This document shows, in pieces, positions 42,278-51,670 of a stretch of DNA of 64,000 nt. This DNA comes from Fibrobacterota bacterium (GTDB taxonomy: Bacteria > Fibrobacterota > Fibrobacteria > UBA11236): assembly GCA_028287505.1 (NCBI GenBank), contig JAQBPN010000096.1, positions 62,001 to 126,000 of the forward strand, in the 5' to 3' direction. The translations under genes were made by a program, and so were the position numbers. The first letter of the stretch is position 1. Every line of letters starts with the position of its first letter. Below the pieces are notes generated by a model, which was given only the letters and a program-made list of their open reading frames with translations, did no database searches and had not been told where the DNA came from.

Positions 42278-43147
42278 ATGAACATGGATGCCGACCAGGG
42301 CCGGGCCGCGCGGAGCGGAAAGGTCGTCCGCAATGGACGGATCAAACAGGCGTTGACCCGTTGGTGCCTGCATGACCTGGGCGAGAAATGGACCATGGAG
42401 AAAATCTGCCGGGTGGCGGTGGATCTCGGCGTGCCCGCCGTGGAAGCGGTGCCTCCCGCGGACTTTCCCCTGTTGCGCCGATACGGTCTGGTCTCGGCCC
42501 TGACCACCTCCCACCTGTTCGTGCGCGGCATGAACAACCCCCGGCATTGGGACGAGTGTCTTTCCAAACTGGGAACGGCCATCGAAGCCAATGCGGAGGC
42601 GGGATTTCCCAACGTGGCGACCTTCGCCGGCTTTTCCGACACGACGGTTCCGGAAGCGGGCGCGCCCGCGGGAAGCCGGGTCACGCGCGAACAGGGGATC
42701 CACAATTGCGTGGAAGGCTACAAGAAAATCGTCGGCCACGCCGAAAAGAAAAAGGTCACCCTGTGCCTGGAGCCGCTGAACTCCCGCGAGGCTGCGGGCA
42801 TGAAAGGCCATCCCGGATACCAGGGAGACCATATCGACTTCTGCATCGAAGTGATCGATAAGGTGGGATCGCCCGCTCTGAAGCTGCTCTTCGACGCCTA
42901 TCATGTGCAGATCATGGACGGGGATCTCATCCGCCGCATCCGCTCCTTGGGCGGCAGGATCGGCCATGTGCAGGTGGCCGGAAATCCGGGGCGCGGCGAA
43001 CCCGATGCAACCCAGGAAATCAATTACCCGCCGGTGATGCGGGCGCTTTTGGAATCAGGGTATGACGGTTATGTGGGATTGGAATTCATCCCCGTCCGGG
43101 ACGCGCTGCAATCGCTGACGGACGCGGTCGCCTTGCTCGACGTTTAG
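42278..43147 (+). CDS. TIM-barrel sugar isomerase/epimerase (hydroxypyruvate isomerase-like)
   Basis: This is a 289-residue AP endonuclease 2-type TIM barrel. Acidic and histidine metal ligands are visible in KVTLCLEPLNSRE, LKLLFDAYHVQIMDGDLI, GHVQVAGNPGRGEPD and YDGYVGLEFIPV. The closest named group is hydroxypyruvate isomerase, but related proteins act on 3-keto sugars with Gfo/Idh/MocA enzymes, and the neighbour is such a dehydrogenase. I chose ATG 42278 because AAGGGGAG lies just upstream at 42264-42271; an earlier ATG at 42260 precedes this ribosome site. The longer N-terminal segment before the barrel is retained. Confidence 0.87.
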   Translation: MNMDADQGRAARSGKVVRNGRIKQALTRWCLHDLGEKWTMEKICRVAVDLGVPAVEAVPPADFPLLRRYGLVSALTTSHLFVRGMNNPRHWDECLSKLGTAIEANAEAGFPNVATFAGFSDTTVPEAGAPAGSRVTREQGIHNCVEGYKKIVGHAEKKKVTLCLEPLNSREAAGMKGHPGYQGDHIDFCIEVIDKVGSPALKLLFDAYHVQIMDGDLIRRIRSLGGRIGHVQVAGNPGRGEPDATQEINYPPVMRALLESGYDGYVGLEFIPVRDALQSLTDAVALLDV

Positions 43148-43156
43148 AAGGCATCA

Positions 43157-45433
43157 ATGGAACGGATGTTCAGGGGGTTTTCGATGGCGGTTTGCGTTAC
43201 GGGTTACGCCACGGTTTGCGGTAAGGTTCGCGGTTCCAGAGGGGCGTCGCTTTCCCGTGCCGTGATCGCTTTGTCATGCCTGGCAGGTCTGACCGGACGG
43301 GCCCAGGCGGCCGCCCTCAAGACGCCTTTGACCAAGACGGGCGCCTGCCCGGAGCTGATTCGCACGGCCATGCCGTCCCCGCCCCGCTTCCAGAACAATC
43401 CCAACGACATCACCATCAAGCAATTTCCCAACACCATGCAGGTGGACCTGACGCCCGAACAATCCGTGAACTGCGCCCAGACCCCGCCGGAGTTCAAGGT
43501 CGAGACCTGGGCTTCGGAACAGGATGTCGGCAACATCAAGGCCGTGCAGAACTTCGCCTTCGATGAGCGGGGACGCGTGTGGGCGGTGGAAACCTTCGAC
43601 TACCCCAACACCATCACGGAGCCCTTCTCGGGCGGCGACCGGATCATCATCCTGGAGGATACGGACGGCGACCGCGTGATGGACAAGCGCACGGTATTCG
43701 TTTCCGGCCTGAACATCCCCCAGGGCATCGAAATCGTGCCCGGCGGCGTGGTGGTGGCCATGGCGCCGCATCTGGTCCTGTTCCAGGACAAGAACGGAGA
43801 CGACCAGGCCGATTCCCCCACCGGCCAGATCCTGTACACAGGTTTCAAGAAAAACGATCCGGGCGACACCCACGGCAGCATCGGCCACATGAAATACGGG
43901 TTGGACGGATGGCTTTACGGTTCGGTGGGATACAACGGCGGCACCGTCAAGAACATCGGCTTCATCCAGGGTCTATGGCGCGCCAAGCTCGACGGGAGCA
44001 AGTTCGAATTCCTGGGCAAGCTCGGAAACAATTCCGCCGGCATCGGCATGATGGAGGACGGCCAGATTTTCGGATCCTCGGCCAACAATGATCACACTTT
44101 CCATCTGGTCATCCCCGGACCCGACGCGCTGCCGGGAATTTCCGCATACGGACAGTCTTACAAGCCCGTCACCAAGGATGTATGCCAAGGGGATTGGTTC
44201 GGCAATTTCACGGCGGCCTCGAACCATGAAATCTATACCGCCCGCCTGTTCCCCAAGGCCTATTGGAACCGGGCGGCGCTGGTCTGCGAAGGCACCGGCC
44301 ACCTGGTCAACGTGGACTTCCTGAACAAAAAGGGCAGCAGCTGGGAAGCCACGCGCATCGACGCCACTCCCAATCTGTTCGCCAGCACGGATGCCTGGAC
44401 CGCCCCGGTGGCGGCCAAGGTGGGCCCGGACGGCGCGGTGTGGGTGCTCGATTGGTACAACTACCTCTTTCTCCACAACGGAGAGGCGCCGGAGGGCGTG
44501 GGACACGCCTATATCAGCCCCCTGCGCACCAAGAAAGCCTGCCGCATCTATCGCGTGGCTCCCAAGGACGGGAAGCTCGACCCCATTCCGAACCTGACGG
44601 GCGCGTCCAACGAAGTCCTGGTTTCCACCTTCCGGAATACCAATATGCTGTGGCGGCTGAATGCCCAGAAAATCATCATCCGCAACACGACCACGCCGGA
44701 AGCCAAGGCCGCCCTGGAGCCCTTGCTGATCGCGGCGGTCAAGAACCGCCAGAAGGATGATGTAGACAATGACCCCCTCTTCGTGCACGCCCTGTGGACC
44801 GCCCAGATCCTGGGCCTCATCGACGCGGCTCCGGCCAAATGGGATCCCTTGCTCAAGGACGCGCTGCTCCATCCCGCCGCGGGCGCGCGCATGAACGTAC
44901 TGAAAGCCATGCCCCTGACCGCGGCCTCGGCCCAGGCCATCAAGGACCAGAATCGCGTGAACGATCCCGACGCCCACGTGCGCCTCCAGGCCCTGCTCGC
45001 GCTCGCCAACAATTCCAACAAGGTCGCGGGCGTTTCCATGTTCGTGGAGTATCGCAACCTGGATGACGCCTCCAAGCTCGCATTCACAAAGTCCGGCGTC
45101 GCCGAAACCGCCGTCAAACCCGCGATTCCGGAATTACAATCCGTGGCCGTCCGGGAAACCGGCGGGCGGAACGCCACCGCTCCCAGCCGGGGACTGCGTT
45201 TCGGCATGGGCCCGGGCGGCGCCTGGGAGCCCTTGGCGGACGGGCGTCTGGAACCGGGCATCCTGTTCCTTTACAATCTGCGGGGCAGACTGGTCGGGCA
45301 ATCGCGATTCGACGGAGTCGCCTGGTCTACGCCCCCGTATAGCGGGACGTTGAGCGCCAGCCTGTATGTGTTCCGCGCAGTGTCCGGAAAAGCCTTCCAA
45401 GGGGAGTTGCCGGCGGGAGGCATCCGCCCGTGA
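43157..45433 (+). CDS. Secreted PVC-type membrane-bound dehydrogenase-like beta-propeller protein
   Basis: This is a 758-residue exported protein. A long basic N-region and signal helix (RAVIALSCLAGLTGRAQA) precede a six-bladed propeller of the kind called putative membrane-bound dehydrogenase: FAFDERGRVWAVETFDYPN, GGDRIIILEDTDGDRVMDKRTVFVSGLNIPQGIEIVPGGVVVA and DTHGSIGHMKYGLDGWLYGSVG. An Armadillo/HEAT-like helical part follows. The family often ends in a cytochrome c domain; no CxxCH is present here. Instead the last ~60 residues carry a sorting-like tail (GILFLYNLRGRLVGQSRF...LSASLYVFRAVSG). Its position suggests sugar oxidation outside the cytoplasm, upstream of the isomerase and dehydrogenase. 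Confidence 0.82.
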   Translation: MERMFRGFSMAVCVTGYATVCGKVRGSRGASLSRAVIALSCLAGLTGRAQAAALKTPLTKTGACPELIRTAMPSPPRFQNNPNDITIKQFPNTMQVDLTPEQSVNCAQTPPEFKVETWASEQDVGNIKAVQNFAFDERGRVWAVETFDYPNTITEPFSGGDRIIILEDTDGDRVMDKRTVFVSGLNIPQGIEIVPGGVVVAMAPHLVLFQDKNGDDQADSPTGQILYTGFKKNDPGDTHGSIGHMKYGLDGWLYGSVGYNGGTVKNIGFIQGLWRAKLDGSKFEFLGKLGNNSAGIGMMEDGQIFGSSANNDHTFHLVIPGPDALPGISAYGQSYKPVTKDVCQGDWFGNFTAASNHEIYTARLFPKAYWNRAALVCEGTGHLVNVDFLNKKGSSWEATRIDATPNLFASTDAWTAPVAAKVGPDGAVWVLDWYNYLFLHNGEAPEGVGHAYISPLRTKKACRIYRVAPKDGKLDPIPNLTGASNEVLVSTFRNTNMLWRLNAQKIIIRNTTTPEAKAALEPLLIAAVKNRQKDDVDNDPLFVHALWTAQILGLIDAAPAKWDPLLKDALLHPAAGARMNVLKAMPLTAASAQAIKDQNRVNDPDAHVRLQALLALANNSNKVAGVSMFVEYRNLDDASKLAFTKSGVAETAVKPAIPELQSVAVRETGGRNATAPSRGLRFGMGPGGAWEPLADGRLEPGILFLYNLRGRLVGQSRFDGVAWSTPPYSGTLSASLYVFRAVSGKAFQGELPAGGIRP

Positions 45434-45450
45434 TTATCGGGCGGGACGGC

Positions 45451-45931
45451 TCAACCTAATATCTGATTGACGTTGATTCCACCGTCTATCAGATATTCCG
45501 CGCCGGTGATATAGGACGCATCGTCCGAGGAAACGAAAGCCGCCAACTTGGCGATGTCGCCGGGTGTCCCAATCCTCCCCAACGGGATGCGACGTTGCAT
45601 CGCGGTGTTGAAATCCGGCATGGCCGACTCGGGAACGCCCGCCTTTTTCACGAAAGCGGTGTCGACGGGGCCGGGGCAAACCGCATTGACCCGGATGCCT
45701 CTCGGGGCCAGTTCAATGGCCGCGGTCCGCATCAAAGAATTTATCGCCGCCTTGCCCGCCCCGTAGACGGAGGTTTTCGGCGCCCCGGTGAAAGCGTTGA
45801 CCGAGGACAAAAAGGTCACCGCGGATCAGGACCCTTGCACCCTGGGAAACGAATTCCCTGGCCGTCGCAAAACCGATTCCGCTGTTTCCGCCCGTAACTA
45901 CGGCGACTTTTCCTTCCAGATTTTTTGCCAT
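45451..45931 (-). pseudogene. Short-chain dehydrogenase pseudogene with internal deletion and frameshift
   Basis: Two frames carry the two ends of one SDR. From ATG 45931 the first ~37 residues are [20 protein letters not shown]...QGARVLIR, the dinucleotide-binding start. After about 45820 that frame loses homology, and the adjacent frame carries [14 protein letters not shown], the catalytic YGAGK and the complete C-terminus ending in YLIDGGINVNQILG at 45451. The ~95 residues between them, including the NNAG region, are missing, and the frames no longer match. A normal member has ~245 residues. A recent deletion is likely because both halves remain well conserved. Confidence 0.8.
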
Positions 45932-46038
45932 GGCGCCACCTTTTCCGGGATGGTTTTCTTCCCCGGGGAAAATATCATTTCAAGATATCGCAGGGGGGAA
46001 AAAGATCGGACGACGGCTTCGGAAACGACGGCGACTTT

Positions 46039-46575
46039 TCAGGATTGGAAAAGATAGATGGTGCCTCCCAGGGGCCGCGTGGGCACCTTGCCCCTGAAGC
46101 CGGCCAGCACCAATTCCTTTTCCAGCCATTGCATGAAGAATCCGTGGGTCACGATGAGGACGTTCCGGTCCCGGTGGTCCGCTTTAAGTTTGGCCACGAA
46201 CTCGGCGATGCGCCGCTTGGTTTGCGTGCGGTTCTCCCGCTGGGACGCGTGGTCCAGATACCACCCCAGGCGGCTGGTAGCCTGCCACAGGAGCAGGGGA
46301 AGGGTCAATCGGCGCGGCAGAAAGGAAGTGAAGGGGACCTCGCGCAGGAGCGGAGTAACTTCTATGTTACCTTTGAAGATGGTCTTGGCCGTGAACATGG
46401 CCCTGGGCAGATCGCTGCACAGGCAATGATCCCATTCCTGTCCCGCCGCCGGCACCTCTTTGGCGTGCACTTCGGTGGTATCGTACCAGACGGCCCATTC
46501 ATCGAAGCCGGGGCCATCCACCATTTGCATGCGGTCGTGGGGGATTTGGAAATGGCGGACGATTCCGAGTTTCAT
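46039..46575 (-). CDS. Histidine phosphatase superfamily protein
   Basis: This is a 178-residue phosphoglycerate-mutase-like protein. The catalytic histidine lies in GIVRHF at residues 4-9. It lacks the usual Gly-Glu/Thr after RH, but the later CSDLPRAMFTAKTI block (the usual SxxxRAxQTA) and VLIVTHGFFMQWLEKELVL (second His) are in place. Such proteins dephosphorylate small metabolites or phosphohistidine. It stands alone between the SDR pseudogene and the MMPL transporter, all on the minus strand. Confidence 0.85.
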   Translation of the reverse strand: MKLGIVRHFQIPHDRMQMVDGPGFDEWAVWYDTTEVHAKEVPAAGQEWDHCLCSDLPRAMFTAKTIFKGNIEVTPLLREVPFTSFLPRRLTLPLLLWQATSRLGWYLDHASQRENRTQTKRRIAEFVAKLKADHRDRNVLIVTHGFFMQWLEKELVLAGFRGKVPTRPLGGTIYLFQS

Positions 46576-46602
46576 CCGGGGTAAAATAGCATTCCCCGCG
46601 CC

Positions 46603-48855
46603 TTAGGGGGAGCGCCTGCTCCCGTACGGCCACCAGTTCCACTTCCCAGCCATTTTCATGAATGCGGGGACCAGCAGGATGCGGATCAAGGTGGCATCGA
46701 CCAGCACGGCGATGGCCAGCCCCAAACCGAGCATCTGGACCACAACCACCCGCGCGAATGCGAAAGCGCCGAACACGGCGGCCATGATCAGGGCGGCGCT
46801 GGTAATCATGGGACCGGTGGCCGCCAACCCTTCGATGACGGACCCTTCGTTGTCCCCGGTGCGCGCGAAACTTTCCCGGATACGGCTGAGCAGGAAGACT
46901 TCATAGTCCATGCTCAAACCGAAGAGGATGCAGAACAGCATCAGCGGCAAAGTCAGGGGAACCACTTGCGACGGACCGAGATCCGTGAAGAGACCGTTCA
47001 GATGGCCCTCCTGGAAAACGTATACGACGGCGCCGTATCCGGCCGCCACGGAAAGGGCGTTCATGATCAGCGCCTTGATGGAAACCAAGGGGGATCGGAA
47101 GAACAGCAATAATGCCGCCAGGGTCACGGCCAGCACGAAGGAAACGCAGGGGAGATAGGAAGCCTTCATGGCCTTGTCGAAATCGTTGTAATATACGGCC
47201 TGCCCGCCCACGTCCATTTCCAGGCCGGGCAGATTGAGCCAGGCGGGAAGCGCCCTGGCCAGGGCTTTCTCCTGCTCCAGATCCACCTGGGGCTTGAGCA
47301 TCACTTGCATCAAGAGCGAGCGGCCGTCGCGGCTCAGGAAAAAATCGCGCACAAAGGGCGCCCTTTCCAGGGCGTCCCGAACGTCCGCGTAGAGCGTCCG
47401 GTATTTGGCCAGTGGCCAGCCATCGGCAAGATCCATCGGCCCGAAAATACGGCCCACGGCCGTATCCTTGCGGATGCGCGCCGAGAAGGCGAATAGGGAG
47501 TCCACCCTTTCCGTGGTCAGGGCCGGTCCGCCGTTTTTGGCGGTCAGGATGATATTGATGGGCCGCACCAGGCCTTGCATGCCCATACTGTCCAACATCA
47601 GGAAGCCGCGGGAGAATTCCAGTTCCCGGGGAATGAAACGGCCCTCCGGAAAACCGAAGCGCGTGTGGCGCGCGGGCAGGGAAAAAATCAGGATCACGAT
47701 CAAACTGGCCGCCGCGCACCAGGGCGCGTTCTTCAGGACCCAGTGGGACCACCCCGCCCATTTGCGGCCCCGGTGGCCTCCGCCCAACCGGCGGGACAAG
47801 GCTTTGGGCCAATCCAGGGCGGGCCCCAGAAGGATAAGCAGGGACGGGAGGAAGGTCAGGGCCGCGAACAGGGAGACGAATACCACCAGGCAACCGCCCC
47901 AACCTATCGAGCGGGTCTCCATCAGGGGCGTGAACAACATCCCCGCGAATCCGATCATCACCGCTAGGCCGCTGTAGAATACCGCTTTGCCCGCCGTTCC
48001 CATGGCCTCTTCCAGGGCCCCCGCACGGCCGGCGCGATCCGCCGCGGCGCCGGTCCGCGTGAATGCGGCGGCCAGGACCTCCCGGTACCGGTGGATGATG
48101 AGCAGGCTGTAGTCGATGCCGACCGCCAACCCGATCATGCTGGAAACGTTCTGGACCAGGTTGGAAAGCACCCAATGGCGGGCCAGCAGAAAAACGATTC
48201 CCATGCTCACCGTGGTGGACAGGATTCCCAGCATCAGAGGCACCCCCGCGGCCACCAGGGAGCCGAAGGCGAACAGCAGGATGAGCAAGGTGAGGGGAAT
48301 GACGCGCACTTCCGCTTGCGCGGTATCCTTGGCGTTGAAGACGTTCAGATCATACGTCAGCGCCGATCGCCCGGTCACGGCCCAACGCAGGCCCGGATGG
48401 CCGCCCTTGATGGGAGCCAGGATCGAATCCACGGTTTTCCGCACCACGGGAATGGCCTGCTCGGCATCGCGCACGGTGCCCGCCTTGACGCCGATCAGGA
48501 TCATGAGCCCGGCGCCCGGAGGCAGCTGCAGTCTTTTGTCGAGGACGGTTTCCGGCGTCATGACGGCGGCGATTTGCGGGAGCGCGGTCAGGGCCTTATC
48601 CAATCGTCCCACCGCTTCCGCGGATGCGCCCGGCGCCTCCAGCCCCCGGATGGCGAGAATGAGCAATTGGGAATAGGGATTGTCGAAGTTCGCGCGCAAG
48701 AGACTGTCCGCGCGCTGGGAAGGACTGTGGGGGATGTCCCCGGAACCGCTGAACAACAGGGACGGAGCCTTGCGCGCGCCGCCCGCGCCGACCACGGCGA
48801 TGACAAACCAAACAGCCAGGAAGAACCAGGGATACCGGGCGGCCAACCGGCCCAA
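46603..48855 (-). CDS. MMPL/RND family transporter
   Basis: This is a ~750-residue inner-membrane exporter with the duplicated RND-like layout. Helix 1 is WFFLAVWFVIAVVGAGGA, followed by an extracytoplasmic domain, then a first bundle with NLVQNVSSMIGLAVGIDYSLLIIHRYRE. The second half repeats this with LPLMLFCILFGLSMDYEVFLLSRIRES. The paired GIDYSLL and SMDYEVF motifs are the MMPL signature. The substrate could be lipids, fatty-acid-like molecules or hydrophobic drugs. The TTG start at 48855 is uncertain. The gene lies 16 bases after the radical-SAM stop and is probably in the same operon. Confidence 0.9.
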   Translation of the reverse strand: MGRLAARYPWFFLAVWFVIAVVGAGGARKAPSLLFSGSGDIPHSPSQRADSLLRANFDNPYSQLLILAIRGLEAPGASAEAVGRLDKALTALPQIAAVMTPETVLDKRLQLPPGAGLMILIGVKAGTVRDAEQAIPVVRKTVDSILAPIKGGHPGLRWAVTGRSALTYDLNVFNAKDTAQAEVRVIPLTLLILLFAFGSLVAAGVPLMLGILSTTVSMGIVFLLARHWVLSNLVQNVSSMIGLAVGIDYSLLIIHRYREVLAAAFTRTGAAADRAGRAGALEEAMGTAGKAVFYSGLAVMIGFAGMLFTPLMETRSIGWGGCLVVFVSLFAALTFLPSLLILLGPALDWPKALSRRLGGGHRGRKWAGWSHWVLKNAPWCAAASLIVILIFSLPARHTRFGFPEGRFIPRELEFSRGFLMLDSMGMQGLVRPINIILTAKNGGPALTTERVDSLFAFSARIRKDTAVGRIFGPMDLADGWPLAKYRTLYADVRDALERAPFVRDFFLSRDGRSLLMQVMLKPQVDLEQEKALARALPAWLNLPGLEMDVGGQAVYYNDFDKAMKASYLPCVSFVLAVTLAALLLFFRSPLVSIKALIMNALSVAAGYGAVVYVFQEGHLNGLFTDLGPSQVVPLTLPLMLFCILFGLSMDYEVFLLSRIRESFARTGDNEGSVIEGLAATGPMITSAALIMAAVFGAFAFARVVVVQMLGLGLAIAVLVDATLIRILLVPAFMKMAGKWNWWPYGSRRSP

Positions 48856-48871
48856 GACCGCGAAACGCAGG

Positions 48872-51481
48872 CTAACGCGACCCGAGGGAGGAAACGGGAT
48901 CGGGCACGGCGGGCAGAACGATTCCGGGCAGCCAGGTTGCGAACGCGGAAGTCCGCACCCACTCTTCCGGCGCCGGCAGGGAGAAGCCTTCCCGCTGGAA
49001 TTCCTCGGGAGAGAACTTGGCGCCGGCCTCGATGCGCACCAGCCATTCCTTTCCCATCACCCCGTCAATCTCCTGGGCGGTCAAGGTCTTGAGCAGGCGC
49101 TTTTTAAGGGAGTCCTTGCTCAGTTCATACACGCGCAAACCGTCGGTTTTCTTCAAGGTAAAACGCAGTCCCCGCGCCTTGCAATACCCATCGATGTTCA
49201 GGGGAAAAGGCGAACGGAATCCGTAGCTCCACTCCCGGGCTTCCTCCTTGGGTTTCGCGGAAGCGGGTATTTCGCCCAGCACCTCGCCCCATTCGGCCAG
49301 GGCCGCGTTCACATCCGCCAGGAAATCCGGATCCGCCATGCGGCTGCGCAGCAAAGCCAGGCCTTCCGGAAGCCAGTCCAGCATCAGGCCGTCTTCGCCC
49401 GCCACCCAGCAGATTTCCTTCGAGCCCGGAGCCCAGGATTCACGGTAACGCCAGAAATACGGGGTCAGCGCCTTATCCGCGCGCATCAGGCAGCTGGCCA
49501 GCACCAGGCCCGGGTATTTGCGCGGAAGCCCCAGCACGCGATCCGTCCAGCGGACGCCCAGGGCGATGGTCTCCGCGGACTTGAGGATCAATTTGCGGCG
49601 GCTGTCGAAACCTTCCGCGTCCGCCTCGTGCTTGCGCCGCAGGTCGGTGAGGAAATCCATCTCCTCCTTGGTTTCGCAGGCCGTGCAGGCCAGGCAGGCG
49701 GCTTCTTCATCGACGGTCCCCAGGCAATAGCCCGGATCCACGAAACGGCGGGCGCGCTTGTATTGCACGTGCAGAAACTCGCGGCGCACGCCGGTCTCCC
49801 ACCGCGTCCAGGGCTTTTTGCGGCTCTCTTCAAGGTCGAAGCCGCCCAGGGATTTCGCGTCGTCGATGCCGCCCTCAGCGAGTTTTTTCCGGAGCGAATC
49901 CATGAACTCCATGGACATCTCGCGGTAGTACCGGAACCCGGTCTCCGTGGTGGCCTGCTTGAGCGCGGCCCAGAAGCCCGCTCCGTCGGCCCGCACGAGC
50001 ACCTGCGATACGTAGTTCTCGGCCTCATCGGCCGCGCCGCGGTATTCGAAGCCGGCCATGCGGGCGATATGGCCCAGGCGGCGCGTGACCTTGGAATAGA
50101 CCTCGGGCGGAAAGGCGGGCGCGAACTCCAGGGGCGTCCAGGGAAAACGCACCAGGGGCGTGGCGCTGAAAACCACTCGGGGCCGATGCGATGCGGAACG
50201 CATGATTTCCGGCAGTCGCTTGACAAAGGTTTCGAACTCCCTGAAATCCTCTTCCTCCTCCACGCCGGTGGCGATCATGAACACCTTCAGTTCGCGCAGG
50301 GGCCTTTTCAGCACGGCTCCCAGGGCCTTCCAGAGGTCGGGCTCGTCCAGGCCCTTCTGCAGATAACGTCGGATGCGGGCGGATATGCCTTCCATCCCGA
50401 AGGTGAGGCTCCCCTTCCCCACCGCGCGCAGGTAGTCCAGGATGGCCGGGTCCCGCGCAATCATGTCGAAGCGCTGGCTCTTGAGCCCGATGGCGCTGAA
50501 GTTCTTCGCCAGCGCTTCCAGGAGCGGATAGAGGTCCTGGTAGAAATTGAAATTGAAACTGAACAGATCGATGCCTTCCAGGCCCATGTCCCGTTTCAGC
50601 TTCAAGGCGTTGTTGACCACCGCCTCCACGGGATTCTCCCGGTAGGGTTTGGTATCGAAGCTCTCGGCGCAAAAGGAACAGAATGCCGGGCAGCCGCGGC
50701 TGATGGCCACGGGTTCCTGGCCCAGGCCTTCCAGTTTGTAGATGACGGGGCGCGCGGCCTTGACCTTGCGCAGGTCCAGGGTCTCGGTATTGCGCTTGCG
50801 CGTGCGCTTGTCCTGTCCGGGCCTGGCGAAACCGGGCACTTCCAGAAGCTTGTCGAGCAGCGCCGCCTTGGAAATCCCGGCGCGCTTGGCATCCGCGCAG
50901 ACCAGCATGATCTCCTGGATGTCTTCGATCTGTTCGCCCGTGAAGATCCCGTCCACGGGGGAATCGTCATGGTCCAACAGGGAGGTGTGCAGCGAGTTCG
51001 CTCCGCCGATGAGGATCAACGGAAGGTCCGCGCGTTGCAGACGTTCCCTGGCGGGCACGGCCAGGCCGCTGCGTTCCATGAGGGCGGGAAGATTGACCAG
51101 TTCCTGCACGATGGCGTTGCTTAGGGCGATGACGTCGAAGTCCAGCGGGCCGCGCTTGGTCTGGGTTCCCAGCAGCCAGGGCACGCCGTCCCGGGTCATG
51201 ATTTCCCCGTCCTTGGGCGGAGGCAGGAAGGCCAGGTCCGGATAGATGGCGGGAAGATCCGCCAGGGCCTGGTACAGCAACGGATGGGTGAAGGATTCGG
51301 AGGTGTCCAGGTAGGTGGACATGCGGGTGATGAGCACGCGTAAGGGCCGATCGTCCCATTGGGCGGGCGGAACCATGTTCCATTCCCCGCCCCGCAGCCA
51401 AAGTCCTGCGCCGCTCAGGTAGGGCCTGCGCCGTTCATACCAGGATCCGAAGCCCGTTCCGTTCCGCGATTCGTTATGCAT
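48872..51481 (-). CDS. Large radical-SAM protein with B12-binding-like N-terminal domain
   Basis: This is an 869-residue protein. The N-terminal ~250 residues resemble a Rossmann-type B12-binding domain (PLRVLITRMSTYLDTSESFTHPLLYQALAD; LPLILIGGANSLHTSLL). The radical-SAM core has the 4Fe-4S motif SRGCPAFCSFCAESF (CxxxCxxC). A second cysteine cluster, YCLGTVDEEAACLACTACETKEE, could hold an extra cluster. The C-terminal ~250 residues resemble the DUF2344-type extension of large radical-SAM proteins of the TIGR03960 kind. The substrate is unknown; tRNA or lipid modification is possible. The start ATG has GAGG four bases upstream. An MMPL transporter follows directly. Confidence 0.8.
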   Translation of the reverse strand: MHNESRNGTGFGSWYERRRPYLSGAGLWLRGGEWNMVPPAQWDDRPLRVLITRMSTYLDTSESFTHPLLYQALADLPAIYPDLAFLPPPKDGEIMTRDGVPWLLGTQTKRGPLDFDVIALSNAIVQELVNLPALMERSGLAVPARERLQRADLPLILIGGANSLHTSLLDHDDSPVDGIFTGEQIEDIQEIMLVCADAKRAGISKAALLDKLLEVPGFARPGQDKRTRKRNTETLDLRKVKAARPVIYKLEGLGQEPVAISRGCPAFCSFCAESFDTKPYRENPVEAVVNNALKLKRDMGLEGIDLFSFNFNFYQDLYPLLEALAKNFSAIGLKSQRFDMIARDPAILDYLRAVGKGSLTFGMEGISARIRRYLQKGLDEPDLWKALGAVLKRPLRELKVFMIATGVEEEEDFREFETFVKRLPEIMRSASHRPRVVFSATPLVRFPWTPLEFAPAFPPEVYSKVTRRLGHIARMAGFEYRGAADEAENYVSQVLVRADGAGFWAALKQATTETGFRYYREMSMEFMDSLRKKLAEGGIDDAKSLGGFDLEESRKKPWTRWETGVRREFLHVQYKRARRFVDPGYCLGTVDEEAACLACTACETKEEMDFLTDLRRKHEADAEGFDSRRKLILKSAETIALGVRWTDRVLGLPRKYPGLVLASCLMRADKALTPYFWRYRESWAPGSKEICWVAGEDGLMLDWLPEGLALLRSRMADPDFLADVNAALAEWGEVLGEIPASAKPKEEAREWSYGFRSPFPLNIDGYCKARGLRFTLKKTDGLRVYELSKDSLKKRLLKTLTAQEIDGVMGKEWLVRIEAGAKFSPEEFQREGFSLPAPEEWVRTSAFATWLPGIVLPAVPDPVSSLGSR

Positions 51482-51670
51482 TTGCCTCTGGTTCCCGGGA
51501 AATCCGAAAGCGCGCCCGTTACCGGTCCGCTTGGGCCGGTGGGAGCAAAATATAGCAAGCCGCCGCTCCGGTAACCGGCGCCGTCTGCGGGGATCCCTGC
51601 CGTTATCGTGCCCGAAGCGGGCTTTGCGAATTTATCTTGATCGCAACAACCCTCGAATCCGGACCCTCCC

